64,000 nucleotides of DNA from an uncultured Ruminococcus sp. (GCA_902785425.1 CACZYP010000010.1:1-64000); one strand, 5' to 3'; counted from the first letter of the stretch, positions 34,820 through 44,264 are shown. The notes: generated from the letters alone by a model not told the origin. A program made the numbers and translations.

Positions 34820-37335
34820 TTTTCATTACCTCCGTCGATCTTTACCGTACCTGCCGAACCGTCTATGGTAATCGTCTGACCATCAGTTATTCTGCTCATA
34901 GCGTCCTTGCAGCAAACTATTGCAGGTATACCGTACTCTCTTGAAACGATGGCGGCGTGACAGAGTATTCCTCCGTACTCCGTAACGATGCCTGACAGTA
35001 TCGCAAATTTCGGTGTCCAGCCCGTATCGGTAAATCTTGTGACAAGGATATCGCCCTGCTGCAGTCTGTCTATCTCGGAAAAATCCCTTACGACTCTTGC
35101 AACACCCGTGATAGTTCCCGTATTTGCTCCGAGACCTTTGATAACATTACCTGAAAGCGGCTCATCTGCAACCGAAAAATCGCTTCCTATCTCGTTTTCG
35201 CTCATGTAGTTCCTGTATGCAGCATAATATATCCTGTTCTTTTCAATGATGCGTGCAAGCTCTTCGGGAGTACGTTTTTTCTCAATGTAATCCCAGAGAT
35301 CGCCGACTTTAAAAAACCATACGTCTTCATAATTTTCAAGAACGCCGTTTCGTTCAAGCAGCTTTGCATATTCTATAGTATAAACACGAAGCATATAGTA
35401 AAAACGTGTCGATACATCACGGAACTCTTCTCGCCACCAAAGCATTCGGCGCATGTTCTCGATCTTTTTCACGATCTTCTTATATTTGCCGCCCGATACA
35501 TCGTTCTTTATGCGCAAAAGTATCTGCTCATAAGTCTCTCTGCCCTTTTCCTTGTCGTTTTCGGGTGAGAAGGAATCATCAAGCAGCACCATATCTTTGA
35601 CCATACGCACAACAGTTTCCGGCTCTTCATAGTAGCACGGATATGTGATATCAAGCTCTTTATCGGAATGATAGCCGTACTCTTCGATCAATTCGCCGAC
35701 CTTTTTCAGGCAGAAACGATCGTCATCAAGCTGTGATGCAATATCCTGTGCAGACGTATCTTTCCAGAAAGCAAAAGCATCGCTGTCTTTTCTTATTTCT
35801 CTTGTTATGCTCCACATATCGTAAAACGGCAGCAGATGAGAAATGTTCTCGATACTTGCAAGCAGTGACAGATACTCGCTTTCGGAAACATATTTAAGTA
35901 AACCGTCTTTGTAGATCGACTGATGGATAGTATTTATAAATATCTGCCAGAAATACGTAGTCTCGCTTCTGAGATAGATATTATGCGTAAGCTCGTAAAA
36001 CTCTGCCGTAATATCGCTTATCGTATGCTCGTCATAATTCTTCTTGAAGCTATAATACTTTTCAAGCAGCTCCGATTTATACTTTTCGGAGTTTTTCCGC
36101 CTGTCACTGAGAAGCTTTGACTGGTGATAAACTATCTTTATCATTTTAAACAGCGAACCCGGAGTAACGCCTGTTGTTTCACCGTCGCCCTCGTAGTCGC
36201 CGATTATACCGTATTCGTTGTCGAACTCTCTTTCCCTGTACCCGATGACCCGGCTCATCGTTTTCTTTACGGCGCTCATGTTCCAGTACGGTCTGCCGTA
36301 AAACATTTCGCCAAGCTTTTTGGGCAGCTCATCGTCACGCAGTATCTCGGAATCGACTATAAACTTTCTGAGTGAATACTCCCATATGTATTCATACAGC
36401 GACCACATATACGGCGTACAGACCGTTGCCGATACGCCTCCGTCTTTAAAATCTGCCGTTGTCCATATATACGGAGTAAACGAATAATGAAGCTTCGTTA
36501 TCGCTCTTGACTGCAATATGTAAAGCTTGCCGTCTTTTACAGCAAACTCGATATCACACGGATAACCGAAATGCTGCTGTATCTTTCTGAAACACAGAGC
36601 ATATTCCGAAACCTGCTCTTCCGACAGAAGCCTGCTGCCCGATCTCTCGCCCTGAGAGACTTCCTGCCCGTCGTACCAATTGTAATAATACTGCTGCGGC
36701 GCAGTTTTTCCGCTTACTATGTTTTCGCCTAAGCCTTCCGAAACTTCTATAAGCATTTCCTTATCGTTTCCCGTTGTAGGATCGATCGTAAAGCAAATGC
36801 CGCTGATATCTGCGTCTACCATTTCCTGAACAACAACAGACATGCGCAGATCATCTGACGGGATATCATTGTCTGCAATATAGGACAGAATGACCTCACG
36901 GAACATCGACTTATAGCAGTCCACAACACGCTTACAAACATCGTCGCTTTTTACATTCAGAAATGTGTCGTACTGCCCCGCAAACGAATGATCCGCCATA
37001 TCCTCCATAGTTCCGCTGCTCCTGACAGCGTAAAGAGTATTATTACCGCAGTGAGCGGCTATTTCTTTTTTTACGGCATCCGAAAGCTCGGCGTTTTCAA
37101 ACAGCGCTATTATCTTTTGCGACACTTCCGCTGTGCTGCTTTTTCCGAGTTCTTTGATATAATCCTTTATTTTCCCGGTTATCCCGTTTTCCTCGGCAAA
37201 GCGTTCGTATTCGCCGCTGTCAAGAATAAATCCCCCCGGCACGGGAAAGCCTGCTTTCAGCATCTGAAGCAGGAATTTGCCTTTATTTCCGAGATCATTT
37301 TCATTTGTTTCTGTTTTTGACAATATTGATATCAT
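34816..37335 (-). CDS. PEP-synthase-like phosphotransferase 2
   Basis: An 839-residue relative of the other phosphotransferase in this operon. ATP-grasp domain: YAVRSSGTMEDMADHSFAGQ (about 101-120), SGICFTIDPTTGNDKEML and SEGLGENIVSGKT. The middle (about 300-740) is unlike PEP synthase. The swivelling domain has GGILCHAAIVSREYGIPAIV near 790, with the phospho-His next to Cys. It also lacks a PEP/pyruvate domain. The two paralogues differ throughout the middle acceptor-binding region, so they probably phosphorylate different acceptors in one pathway. Located between the CTP transferase and phosphatidylserine synthase genes. Confidence 0.8.
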   Translation of the reverse strand: MISILSKTETNENDLGNKGKFLLQMLKAGFPVPGGFILDSGEYERFAEENGITGKIKDYIKELGKSSTAEVSQKIIALFENAELSDAVKKEIAAHCGNNTLYAVRSSGTMEDMADHSFAGQYDTFLNVKSDDVCKRVVDCYKSMFREVILSYIADNDIPSDDLRMSVVVQEMVDADISGICFTIDPTTGNDKEMLIEVSEGLGENIVSGKTAPQQYYYNWYDGQEVSQGERSGSRLLSEEQVSEYALCFRKIQQHFGYPCDIEFAVKDGKLYILQSRAITKLHYSFTPYIWTTADFKDGGVSATVCTPYMWSLYEYIWEYSLRKFIVDSEILRDDELPKKLGEMFYGRPYWNMSAVKKTMSRVIGYREREFDNEYGIIGDYEGDGETTGVTPGSLFKMIKIVYHQSKLLSDRRKNSEKYKSELLEKYYSFKKNYDEHTISDITAEFYELTHNIYLRSETTYFWQIFINTIHQSIYKDGLLKYVSESEYLSLLASIENISHLLPFYDMWSITREIRKDSDAFAFWKDTSAQDIASQLDDDRFCLKKVGELIEEYGYHSDKELDITYPCYYEEPETVVRMVKDMVLLDDSFSPENDKEKGRETYEQILLRIKNDVSGGKYKKIVKKIENMRRMLWWREEFRDVSTRFYYMLRVYTIEYAKLLERNGVLENYEDVWFFKVGDLWDYIEKKRTPEELARIIEKNRIYYAAYRNYMSENEIGSDFSVADEPLSGNVIKGLGANTGTITGVARVVRDFSEIDRLQQGDILVTRFTDTGWTPKFAILSGIVTEYGGILCHAAIVSREYGIPAIVCCKDAMSRITDGQTITIDGSAGTVKIDGGNEK

Positions 37336-37351
37336 TTATAAAACCTACCGA

Positions 37352-37948
37352 TCAGAACATATTTTTTCGCAGTCCTGCGAAGTACAGAAGCATATTTATG
37401 ATAATGTGAGTTGCCGCTCCTATCAGAACGTATAAAAGATACAGCGGCAATCCGAGATCGTAAAAACACCATACGATAAGAACACACCCGAAAAGTGAAT
37501 CAGCCTGATCGAGAAAAACGAAGAAAGCTTTCAAAGGACCGCTTATTGTTTTTCCGGGAGTGATCCCGAGGCGCCTTTTCAGAAAGCTGTTCGGAAGCTC
37601 AAAAAGTGCGTAAGCTATTCCCAGAAGAACACCTATCAGAAGATTATAAAGAACAGTGTTTTTATGAGACGCATAGAAAAAATCAAGATGTTCAAAGCCT
37701 GCCGCACCGCAAAGCAGTCCCCATAGCACGGTAAAAACAGTGTTGAACATTATATACCCTATAACGCCCTCCCAGGTTTTGTTATCGCCGAAGATCCTCT
37801 TTCCGTCGAAAAAGCTTTTCCCTTTGTCTATAAGATGCATCTCTTTATCTTTATCCGATGAAATCGATTTGCACCACGCCATATTTGCAACGCCCGACAG
37901 AATCACTGGTATAAGCGTAACGTACATCATCAATATGATCTTTGCCAC
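37352..37948 (-). CDS. CDP-archaeol synthase (CarS)-like CTP transferase
   Basis: A 198-residue membrane protein with about five helices. DGKRIFGDNKTWEGVIGYI (about residues 49-67) and LGITPGKTISGPLKAFFVFLDQADSLFG (second conserved block, near 128-155, only partly quoted by function) are the CTP-binding regions of the CarS/CdsA family; this short form is nearest CarS. CarS makes CDP-archaeol from unsaturated archaetidic acid. Here it would make the CDP-lipid for the serine synthase two genes on. GTG start behind AAGGGG. First gene of the operon. Confidence 0.8.
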   Translation of the reverse strand: MAKIILMMYVTLIPVILSGVANMAWCKSISSDKDKEMHLIDKGKSFFDGKRIFGDNKTWEGVIGYIMFNTVFTVLWGLLCGAAGFEHLDFFYASHKNTVLYNLLIGVLLGIAYALFELPNSFLKRRLGITPGKTISGPLKAFFVFLDQADSLFGCVLIVWCFYDLGLPLYLLYVLIGAATHIIINMLLYFAGLRKNMF

Positions 37949-38004
37949 AATGTCATCCCCTTTTTACAATTATTACAAATTAAAACAAAAAATGGAACGT
38001 TTTT

Positions 38005-38020
38005 ATTATATCATATTATA
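38005..38020 (-). promoter_or_regulatory. Likely promoter region of the lipid operon
   Basis: Two TATAAT hexamers on the minus strand (38010-38005 and 38020-38015), about 60 nt before the first gene of the operon. Neither has a convincing -35, so which one works, and whether an activator helps, is open. Confidence 0.45.
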
Positions 38021-38114
38021 CTGTTGATTTTTTGAATAAAATGAGAAGATTTCTGTAAACAGATTTATAACAATATACAGCTAAAAAAATTTTTAAAAAA
38101 ATCCTAAAAACCTA

Positions 38115-38143
38115 TTGACAAGGTAGGATATAGGTGCTATAAT
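38115..38143 (+). promoter_or_regulatory. Promoter of the cysteine operon
   Basis: Consensus TTGACA (38115-38120), 17 bp, TATAAT (38138-38143). It opens a leader of about 225 nt before the first enzyme gene. A weak hairpin (AATCAGATAGGAA with TTCCTGATT, 38151-38179) begins the leader. Confidence 0.88.
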
Positions 38144-38250
38144 ACATACAAATCAGATAGGAATTGTAAAGTTCCTGATTGCCGCTTACGGTTTTATCCT
38201 TATTATTTCTATCGGAAACGATCAGAAAAATGAACAAAGGAGTGCAGACT

Positions 38251-38322
38251 ATGTCACTGTTGTTTACAGTCCTTTTGAGGATAAACTTTCGTTTCGGGCG
38301 AATGTACCGATGTTGCATTTGA
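38251..38322 (+). CDS. Cysteine-rich-end leader peptide (possible attenuator)
   Basis: A 23-codon open frame in the leader of the cysteine operon. ATG 38251 follows AAAGGAG at an ideal distance; an in-frame ATG at 38230 is an alternative. The peptide ends FGRMYRCCI, with two adjacent Cys codons (TGT TGC) one codon before the stop. It ends about 50 nt before the enzyme gene. The setting suggests ribosome pausing at Cys codons as a sensor of cysteine supply. No family assigned; the call rests on position, ribosome site and the codon pair. Confidence 0.5.
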   Translation: MSLLFTVLLRINFRFGRMYRCCI

Positions 38323-38373
38323 TCCATTACTACAGTTTATTTGAAAGTTTATTTGAAAAAGGAGTAATTTAAA

Positions 38374-39654
38374 ATGAGTGAATATAAATTTGAAACATTA
38401 CAGCTTCATGTAGGACAGGAACAGGCAGACCCCGCAACGGATTCCCGTGCAGTGCCGATCTATCAGACGGCTTCTTACGTTTTCCACAACAGTGAGCACG
38501 CAGCCGCAAGATTCGGTCTTGCAGACGCAGGCAATATTTACGGCCGTCTTACGAACTCTACACAGGACGTTCTTGAAAAGAGAATTGCAGCGCTTGAGGG
38601 CGGCGTTGCAGCTCTTGCGGTAGCGTCGGGCGCAGCTGCAATAACATACACGATCCAGGCGCTTGCTTACAAGGGCGAGCACATAGTAGCTCAGAAAACG
38701 ATCTACGGCGGCAGCTACAATCTGCTTGCACACACGCTTCCCCAGTACGGCATTGAAGCATCTTTCGTTGATATCCACGATCTTGACGCCGTAAAGGCTT
38801 CTATCCTGCCGACAACAAAGGCTATCTTTATCGAGACTCTCGGCAACCCGAACAGTGATATCCCCGATATCGAAGCTCTTTCAGAGATCGCTCACGCACA
38901 CAATATACCGCTCGTCATCGACAACACATTCGGTACACCGTACCTTATCAGACCTATCGAGCACGGTGCGGACATCGTAGTTCATTCGGCTACAAAGTTC
39001 CTCGGCGGTCACGGCACAACACTCGGCGGAATCATCGTAGACTCGGGCAACTTTGAATGGACTCCCGAAAAGTTCGCACCTATCGCAGCACCGAACCCGA
39101 GCTATCACGGCGTTTCGTTCACGGCAGCCGCAGGAAAAGCAGCATTTGTAACATACGTTCGTGCCATCCTGCTTCGTGACACAGGCGCAGCGATCTCCCC
39201 GTTCAATGCATTCCTGCTTCTCCAGGGCGTTGAAACACTTTCTCTCAGACTTGACAGACACGCCGAGAACACAAAGAAGGTAGTTGAATACCTTTCTCAC
39301 CATCCGCTTGTTGAAAGCGTAAACCACCCCTCTCTTCCCGATCATCCGCAGCATAAGCTTTACGAGAAGTATTTCAAAAACGGCGGCGGTTCGATCTTTA
39401 CGTTCAACATCAAGGGCGGCAAGGAAGAAGCATGGAAGTTCATCGACGCTCTTAAGATATTCTCGCTTCTTGCAAACGTTGCCGATGTTAAGTCGCTCGT
39501 TATCCACCCTGCTTCAACAACACACTCGCAGCTTTCGGAGGAAGAGCTTAACAACAGCGGCATCTATCAGAACACGATCAGACTTTCGATCGGTACAGAA
39601 CATGTTGACGACATTATCGCAGACCTTGAAAACGGATTCAAGGCAATTTCGTAA
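38374..39654 (+). CDS. O-acetylhomoserine/O-acetylserine sulfhydrylase
   Basis: A 426-residue PLP enzyme of the Cys/Met metabolism family. It adds sulfide to O-acetylhomoserine to make homocysteine. The cofactor Lys is in [15 protein letters not shown] near 208; other motifs are [31 protein letters not shown] and [10 protein letters not shown]. Length and C-terminus fit the MetY-type long form. GGAG precedes the ATG. The cysteine synthase gene follows in 14 nt, so sulfide fixation into both homocysteine and cysteine is co-transcribed. Confidence 0.92.
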   Translation: MSEYKFETLQLHVGQEQADPATDSRAVPIYQTASYVFHNSEHAAARFGLADAGNIYGRLTNSTQDVLEKRIAALEGGVAALAVASGAAAITYTIQALAYKGEHIVAQKTIYGGSYNLLAHTLPQYGIEASFVDIHDLDAVKASILPTTKAIFIETLGNPNSDIPDIEALSEIAHAHNIPLVIDNTFGTPYLIRPIEHGADIVVHSATKFLGGHGTTLGGIIVDSGNFEWTPEKFAPIAAPNPSYHGVSFTAAAGKAAFVTYVRAILLRDTGAAISPFNAFLLLQGVETLSLRLDRHAENTKKVVEYLSHHPLVESVNHPSLPDHPQHKLYEKYFKNGGGSIFTFNIKGGKEEAWKFIDALKIFSLLANVADVKSLVIHPASTTHSQLSEEELNNSGIYQNTIRLSIGTEHVDDIIADLENGFKAIS

Positions 39655-39668
39655 AGGAGACTACTATC

Positions 39669-40601
<933 letters not shown>

Positions 40602-40641
40602 TAACAATTTAAGAAACTGCTGAATATAAAACTAAATACTC

Positions 40642-40821
40642 TTAAGTAACCACTGAATAAATCACGCCCTACGGGCTGAGCACCCATCTTGCTTGCATCT
40701 TTTGGTCAAATTAAACTCAAAAGCCTTGAAATACGTCAGTATTCCGGCGGCTTTTTCGTCCAATTTGCCTCAAAATCTGACTGCGCAATATGGGCACTCG
40801 ATTTAATCAGTGCTTCCTTAA
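40642..40821 (-). repeat. Family 2 MITE-like element, copy A
   Basis: About 180 bp with imperfect inverted ends: TTAAGTAACCACTGAATAAA on the left and, reversed, TTAAGGAAGCACTGATTAAA on the right. No protein is encoded. Compared with the other copies it lies in the opposite orientation. It contains a direct match to the others in ACGCCCTACGGGCTGAGC and in the GACTGCGCAATATGGGCACT segment. Confidence 0.85.
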
Positions 40822-40831
40822 AATATACTTA

Positions 40832-41965
40832 TCATTTGTCATACTCGCCGTATTCGCAGCCGATGTGCGTTGCTTCTATCTCATCTACAAGAACAACGTA
40901 ACCTTCTATTTTATCGTAAAGCTTGATCGTTCCCCATCCGTTGCCGCCGTTCCATAAGCGGTTATGCTTTTTTGATCCGTCGGGTGCTTCGTAATTTACA
41001 AAGAGCATGTCTTTCTTTCGGCAATAGACCTCTGTTTCCATTATCGCATGGATATTCTCCTGTCTTACATGCCACACAACTACATCGTCACGCTCTTCAA
41101 ACGAGAAGTCTGTTTTGACCATAAGGTGCAGCTTTGAAAAATTGAAATCATACTCCCTGCCCTCATAGTAAAACGCACCGAGCAAACGGCGTTCAAGCGG
41201 AACGAAATATATCTTCGGTCTGCCGCCGCCGATATCGAAAACACTGTTATTGAGTTTCTCGCCCGTAAGCTTGCTTACAAGGCAGTTAGATGAAAGCCAT
41301 ACCCACGGGCTTGTGAAATCTCTTCCCCAGTTTTTATCAGCGTATCCGTAGCTTTTTTCGGGAGTGACCGTGTACTCTCTGCCGTTGAATGTGATCTTGC
41401 CTTTGAAGGCGCTTTTCATGCCCTCGGCGTGCCAGTACATTGCAAAAGCTTCCGCACCACGAAGCGGCCTGCTCGCACCGTAACCGACATTGAAGGCTAT
41501 CTGCTTATCTATCGTAAGCTTCCACGACATCTCGCCGTGATCGCACATCCACTCGGGGTGAGCTTCTGATTCTTCTTTTGTGATGCTTATGCTTCCGCAA
41601 AGCTCAGTCTCGCTCGCTTTACAGTCAGCCGCTTCAACTGAATACGGCGCTTCACCGCAAAGAGCCACATCTTTCCACGCAAAGAAACGGTGAAGCTGGC
41701 AGTGATCCTCTCCCCACGTTCCGGCTTTTACCATCAAATACGACGGCTTTCTTTCCAACGCTTTGTTTACAGTAAGCTGACCGAAAACAGGCTCGTCTTC
41801 CGCAAGCTCGGGATTACAGAGAAAGAATTCCACAAAAAAGGGCTTATCCTCACCTGTTACGGAATCCTGCGCCGTAAAGGAATGCCACCACCAGTCGTAA
41901 CCGAGCCGTGCAAGCGGCCCTGTTAGCATACAAGCGTTTCTTGATATATCGTGAGTATTAAACAT
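40832..41965 (-). CDS. Tocopherol-cyclase-like (lipocalin-type) protein
   Basis: A 377-residue soluble protein without signal peptide. The pattern WWWHSFTAQDS near residue 26, the Trp-rich middle and GYADKNWGRDFTSPWVWLSSN near 205-225 are those of the tocopherol-cyclase-like domain, a double lipocalin fold shared with carotenoid hydratase CrtC. Clostridia make no tocopherol, so the natural ligand, perhaps a prenyl lipid, is unknown. ATG 41965 follows GAGGTG; an upstream ATG at 42010 lies inside the promoter. It is alone on its transcript. The end of MITE copy A is 10 nt past the stop. Confidence 0.7.
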   Translation of the reverse strand: MFNTHDISRNACMLTGPLARLGYDWWWHSFTAQDSVTGEDKPFFVEFFLCNPELAEDEPVFGQLTVNKALERKPSYLMVKAGTWGEDHCQLHRFFAWKDVALCGEAPYSVEAADCKASETELCGSISITKEESEAHPEWMCDHGEMSWKLTIDKQIAFNVGYGASRPLRGAEAFAMYWHAEGMKSAFKGKITFNGREYTVTPEKSYGYADKNWGRDFTSPWVWLSSNCLVSKLTGEKLNNSVFDIGGGRPKIYFVPLERRLLGAFYYEGREYDFNFSKLHLMVKTDFSFEERDDVVVWHVRQENIHAIMETEVYCRKKDMLFVNYEAPDGSKKHNRLWNGGNGWGTIKLYDKIEGYVVLVDEIEATHIGCEYGEYDK

Positions 41966-41986
41966 TTCGATCACCTCTTGGAAACT

Positions 41987-42015
41987 ATTATACAGTTTAC
42001 ACCGGATCATGTCAA
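41987..42015 (-). promoter_or_regulatory. Promoter of the tocopherol-cyclase-like gene
   Basis: TTGACA (42015-42010), 17 bp and TATAAT (41992-41987), a full consensus pair about 20 nt before the start codon. Confidence 0.88.
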
Positions 42016-42131
42016 CGACACATTATACGCTCTTTATCCTATATAAGAAGGGGGTCACATAAAAGATTGCGCTCATATAGAAGTTTTATTCCAACTACTA
42101 TAAGCAAGATCTTTACAGCAGGCTATGAAAC

Positions 42132-42170
42132 AGATAGGCAGATACTTCACATTGAGGTATCTGCCTATCT
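42132..42170 (-). terminator. Terminator hairpin after the HEPN gene
   Basis: A perfect 14-bp stem (42132-42145 with 42157-42170) touching the stop codon of the HEPN gene. The U tract after it on the minus strand is short. Confidence 0.7.
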
Positions 42171-42746
42171 TTATGGCTTATTATACTCTGTTTCACCATT
42201 TTCAATAATATCAATCCAATTAAGTAGTGTCTGCTTTTTTAGTATCATTCGCGCTGAAACAGCAATATCTCCATTTGAATTCCTCATTCTAGAATTAACA
42301 TCTTCGAGAACAAACGTACAATCCCCATTGACATCAAAAATATTGAGACGCCCATGTGCAAAAGCGTTTCTTATATGATAGAATACGCTCATAAACTGGT
42401 TTTTCTGATTGTTATAGAAACAAATTCGCTCTCTTTCTAAATCAGACGGAAAATCATCTGTCATTTTAGCTTTCTCCAAAGCTTCAGACATAGCGTCATA
42501 ATTATTGGCTGAGAACAATACTTCATAATTTGAAGCGGAAGCCTTCAATTGTTTATTTAAATAGTATGGTTTCGACCACGGCGTGTTCCAACCGTAACTT
42601 GATAGTGATTTCCCCATAGCAGATAACCCTTCACATGGGGAATGAAAAACATAAAAAACCACTATTCGGAATAGTTCTTCGTCGTTAAACTCTTCTGGTG
42701 CTAATATATTAAGCCATTCGGGATTTTTACTTGTATAGTACTTCAT
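42171..42746 (-). CDS. HEPN-motif protein (candidate RNase toxin)
   Basis: A 191-residue, all-alpha-looking protein with no known close family to me. SVFYHIRNAFAHGRLNIF near residues 120-137 holds R-N-x3-H, the Rx4-6H motif of HEPN ribonucleases and related proteins in toxin-antitoxin and phage-defence modules. ATG 42746 sits 8 nt after GGAGG. It comes 22 nt after a small gene in the same promoter unit and ends at a tight hairpin. HEPN proteins of this size are often toxins paired with a small antidote. That role, and RNase activity, are inferred from the motif and layout. Confidence 0.6.
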   Translation of the reverse strand: MKYYTSKNPEWLNILAPEEFNDEELFRIVVFYVFHSPCEGLSAMGKSLSSYGWNTPWSKPYYLNKQLKASASNYEVLFSANNYDAMSEALEKAKMTDDFPSDLERERICFYNNQKNQFMSVFYHIRNAFAHGRLNIFDVNGDCTFVLEDVNSRMRNSNGDIAVSARMILKKQTLLNWIDIIENGETEYNKP

Positions 42747-42768
42747 CTTAACTTCCTCCACCGAAATA

Positions 42769-43122
42769 TCAGAGATTAAGCTGTTTCAATTCCTCTGCAA
42801 TCACTTTCAGCGGCTTGTTCTCTATTTTACGCTGTTCGTTATATTTCATGTGAGCATAAAGAACATTAGCTCTGTTCTCCGCAGCCGATTGAATTTCAGT
42901 ATCGGAGAGTGAATTAAGATAATTCAGATAATTCATATATCCAACGAAATATCGGGGATTCGCAAAACGAAGGAAGTATGCTCTTAGTGCATATATATTC
43001 CCATAATTATCATTGAGCCAATTGATTTCCTGCGATATGCGCTGATTGTCCATATCAATGAAGAAGTTATAGAATTCAGCACCTTTATCAAGTAAATCAA
43101 ACATATCACTTGGTATGTTCAT
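42769..43122 (-). CDS. Small partner of the HEPN protein
   Basis: A 117-residue protein not recognised. It is rich in Asn, Tyr and Leu and looks helical (WLNDNYGNIYALRAYFLRF, YMNYLNYLNSL), with no helix-turn-helix, membrane segment or nucleotidyltransferase motif visible. It is first in a two-gene unit with the HEPN gene and follows a strong promoter overlapped by an 11-bp palindrome. It could be an antidote, a regulator or a second effector. Confidence 0.6.
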   Translation of the reverse strand: MNIPSDMFDLLDKGAEFYNFFIDMDNQRISQEINWLNDNYGNIYALRAYFLRFANPRYFVGYMNYLNYLNSLSDTEIQSAAENRANVLYAHMKYNEQRKIENKPLKVIAEELKQLNL

Positions 43123-43140
43123 ATGTAATCACCTACAATA

Positions 43141-43178
43141 ATAGTATCGGAAATATGATCATGCATCTCCGATACTAT
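43141..43178. promoter_or_regulatory. 11-bp inverted repeat over the HEPN-module start site (candidate operator)
   Basis: ATAGTATCGGA (43141-43151) and its exact complement TCCGATACTAT (43168-43178), 16 nt apart. On the minus strand it runs from the last bases of the -10 box through the start site to near the first gene. Without a T tract for either flanking gene, it fits a repressor site better than a terminator. Confidence 0.6.
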
Positions 43179-43205
43179 TATAGCATTTTTCGACAAGTTT
43201 TTCAA
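43177..43205 (-). promoter_or_regulatory. Promoter of the HEPN module
   Basis: TTGAAA (43205-43200), 17 bp, TATAAT (43182-43177) about 55 nt before the first gene. Confidence 0.8.
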
Positions 43206-43356
43206 CCAGTTTGCAAAATCTTTACTACATACATGATGTGTTTGGGATCGTAAACGGACGTGCTCGACATATAGATGTACTTAGGACAGGCTGTTATTTC
43301 GACATTTTTACATGAGTAAATGGATCGTGATCACTTTCCGGAGATAAATCACTGAA

Positions 43357-43761
43357 TCACGTCCACAACGACGTTATAAACATCGGTGAGGCATCATTGC
43401 TTTTCACGAAGCCGCAGTTTTCGTAAAAGTGCATCTCGTCATTATAAGCAATAACGGCTATACGCATGTAGTCCTTGTACTTCTGCTTGACCATGTCCAC
43501 AAGCGTTCTGCCTATCGTTGCGCCGTGATATTCGGGATCTACAAGCAGATAGTGAACGTAGGCGTTCATTATGCCATCGTCCATTGCACAGATCATGCCG
43601 ACAAGCTTATCGCCGTCCCATGCAGAATAAACTGTGCTGAAATTTCTCATGGCAATAACGAGCTTATCCGGAAAATGTCCCGACGACCACTCGACGGAAA
43701 GAAAAAGCCTTTCCAGCTCTTCTTTGCTGAATTCGTGTATATCTTTGTATTCAATGTTCAT
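43357..43761 (-). CDS. GNAT-family N-acetyltransferase
   Basis: A 134-residue GNAT enzyme. The acetyl-CoA motif is VDPEYHGATIGRTLVDMV near residues 73-90, with the common YxxxxFY helix end in MHFYENCGFV. The acceptor is unknown. It is 14 nt after a second, unrelated GNAT gene and probably shares its transcript. Confidence 0.85.
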   Translation of the reverse strand: MNIEYKDIHEFSKEELERLFLSVEWSSGHFPDKLVIAMRNFSTVYSAWDGDKLVGMICAMDDGIMNAYVHYLLVDPEYHGATIGRTLVDMVKQKYKDYMRIAVIAYNDEMHFYENCGFVKSNDASPMFITSLWT

Positions 43762-43775
43762 TCTGTGATACTCCT

Positions 43776-44246
43776 CTATAGATTATTGAAAACGAGAACT
43801 GTTTCTTCGTCATCAAGCTTAAATACCTGCGGTTTATACGGCTCGGTCAGAGCGTTCCACAGGCGCTTTGCCCCGCTGTTTCTCTCATTATACTTTATCT
43901 CCCATTTGCCCTTATGCTTTTCAAGTATCATCTTAGCAGCGGCAACAGCAAAATGGTTTCTCCGAAACGCAGGAAATATCGTAAACTCCGCCATCGTATG
44001 ATCAACCTTCAAGTCAAGACACGAATACGGGCAAAGCAGAGCAAAGCCGATAAGAACACCATCGTTAAAGATAAAATACGCCGTTCGTTTCGGATCGGTA
44101 AAGTATTCATCTAAATACTCATAACTGTAATTTCCGTTTTCGTCCATAGGATCATTATAGATCGATGTCATTTCGTACATATATTTTTGAATCAGATTCC
44201 AAAGCAGCTCTCTTTCAGAGGGCGCAGCATTTTTTAATTGCAGCAT
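43776..44246 (-). CDS. GNAT-family N-acetyltransferase
   Basis: A 156-residue GNAT-like protein of the group with an N-terminal YMYEMTSIYNDPMDENG segment. The CoA-binding part, FPAFRRNHFAVAAAKMIL, lacks the usual Gly-x-Gly, as in many of that group. The acceptor is unknown. MITE copy B begins about 20 nt before its start. Confidence 0.8.
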   Translation of the reverse strand: MLQLKNAAPSERELLWNLIQKYMYEMTSIYNDPMDENGNYSYEYLDEYFTDPKRTAYFIFNDGVLIGFALLCPYSCLDLKVDHTMAEFTIFPAFRRNHFAVAAAKMILEKHKGKWEIKYNERNSGAKRLWNALTEPYKPQVFKLDDEETVLVFNNL

Positions 44247-44264
44247 GATGGTTTCCTTTTTTCG

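Noticed and set aside
27664..37948. Complete archaeal lipid pathway
   Set aside because: No geranylgeranylglyceryl phosphate synthase, prenyl diphosphate synthase or G1P dehydrogenase gene is in the window.
43141..43178. Terminator of the GNAT gene to its right
   Set aside because: No T tract on the minus strand, and it overlaps a consensus promoter; read as an operator instead.
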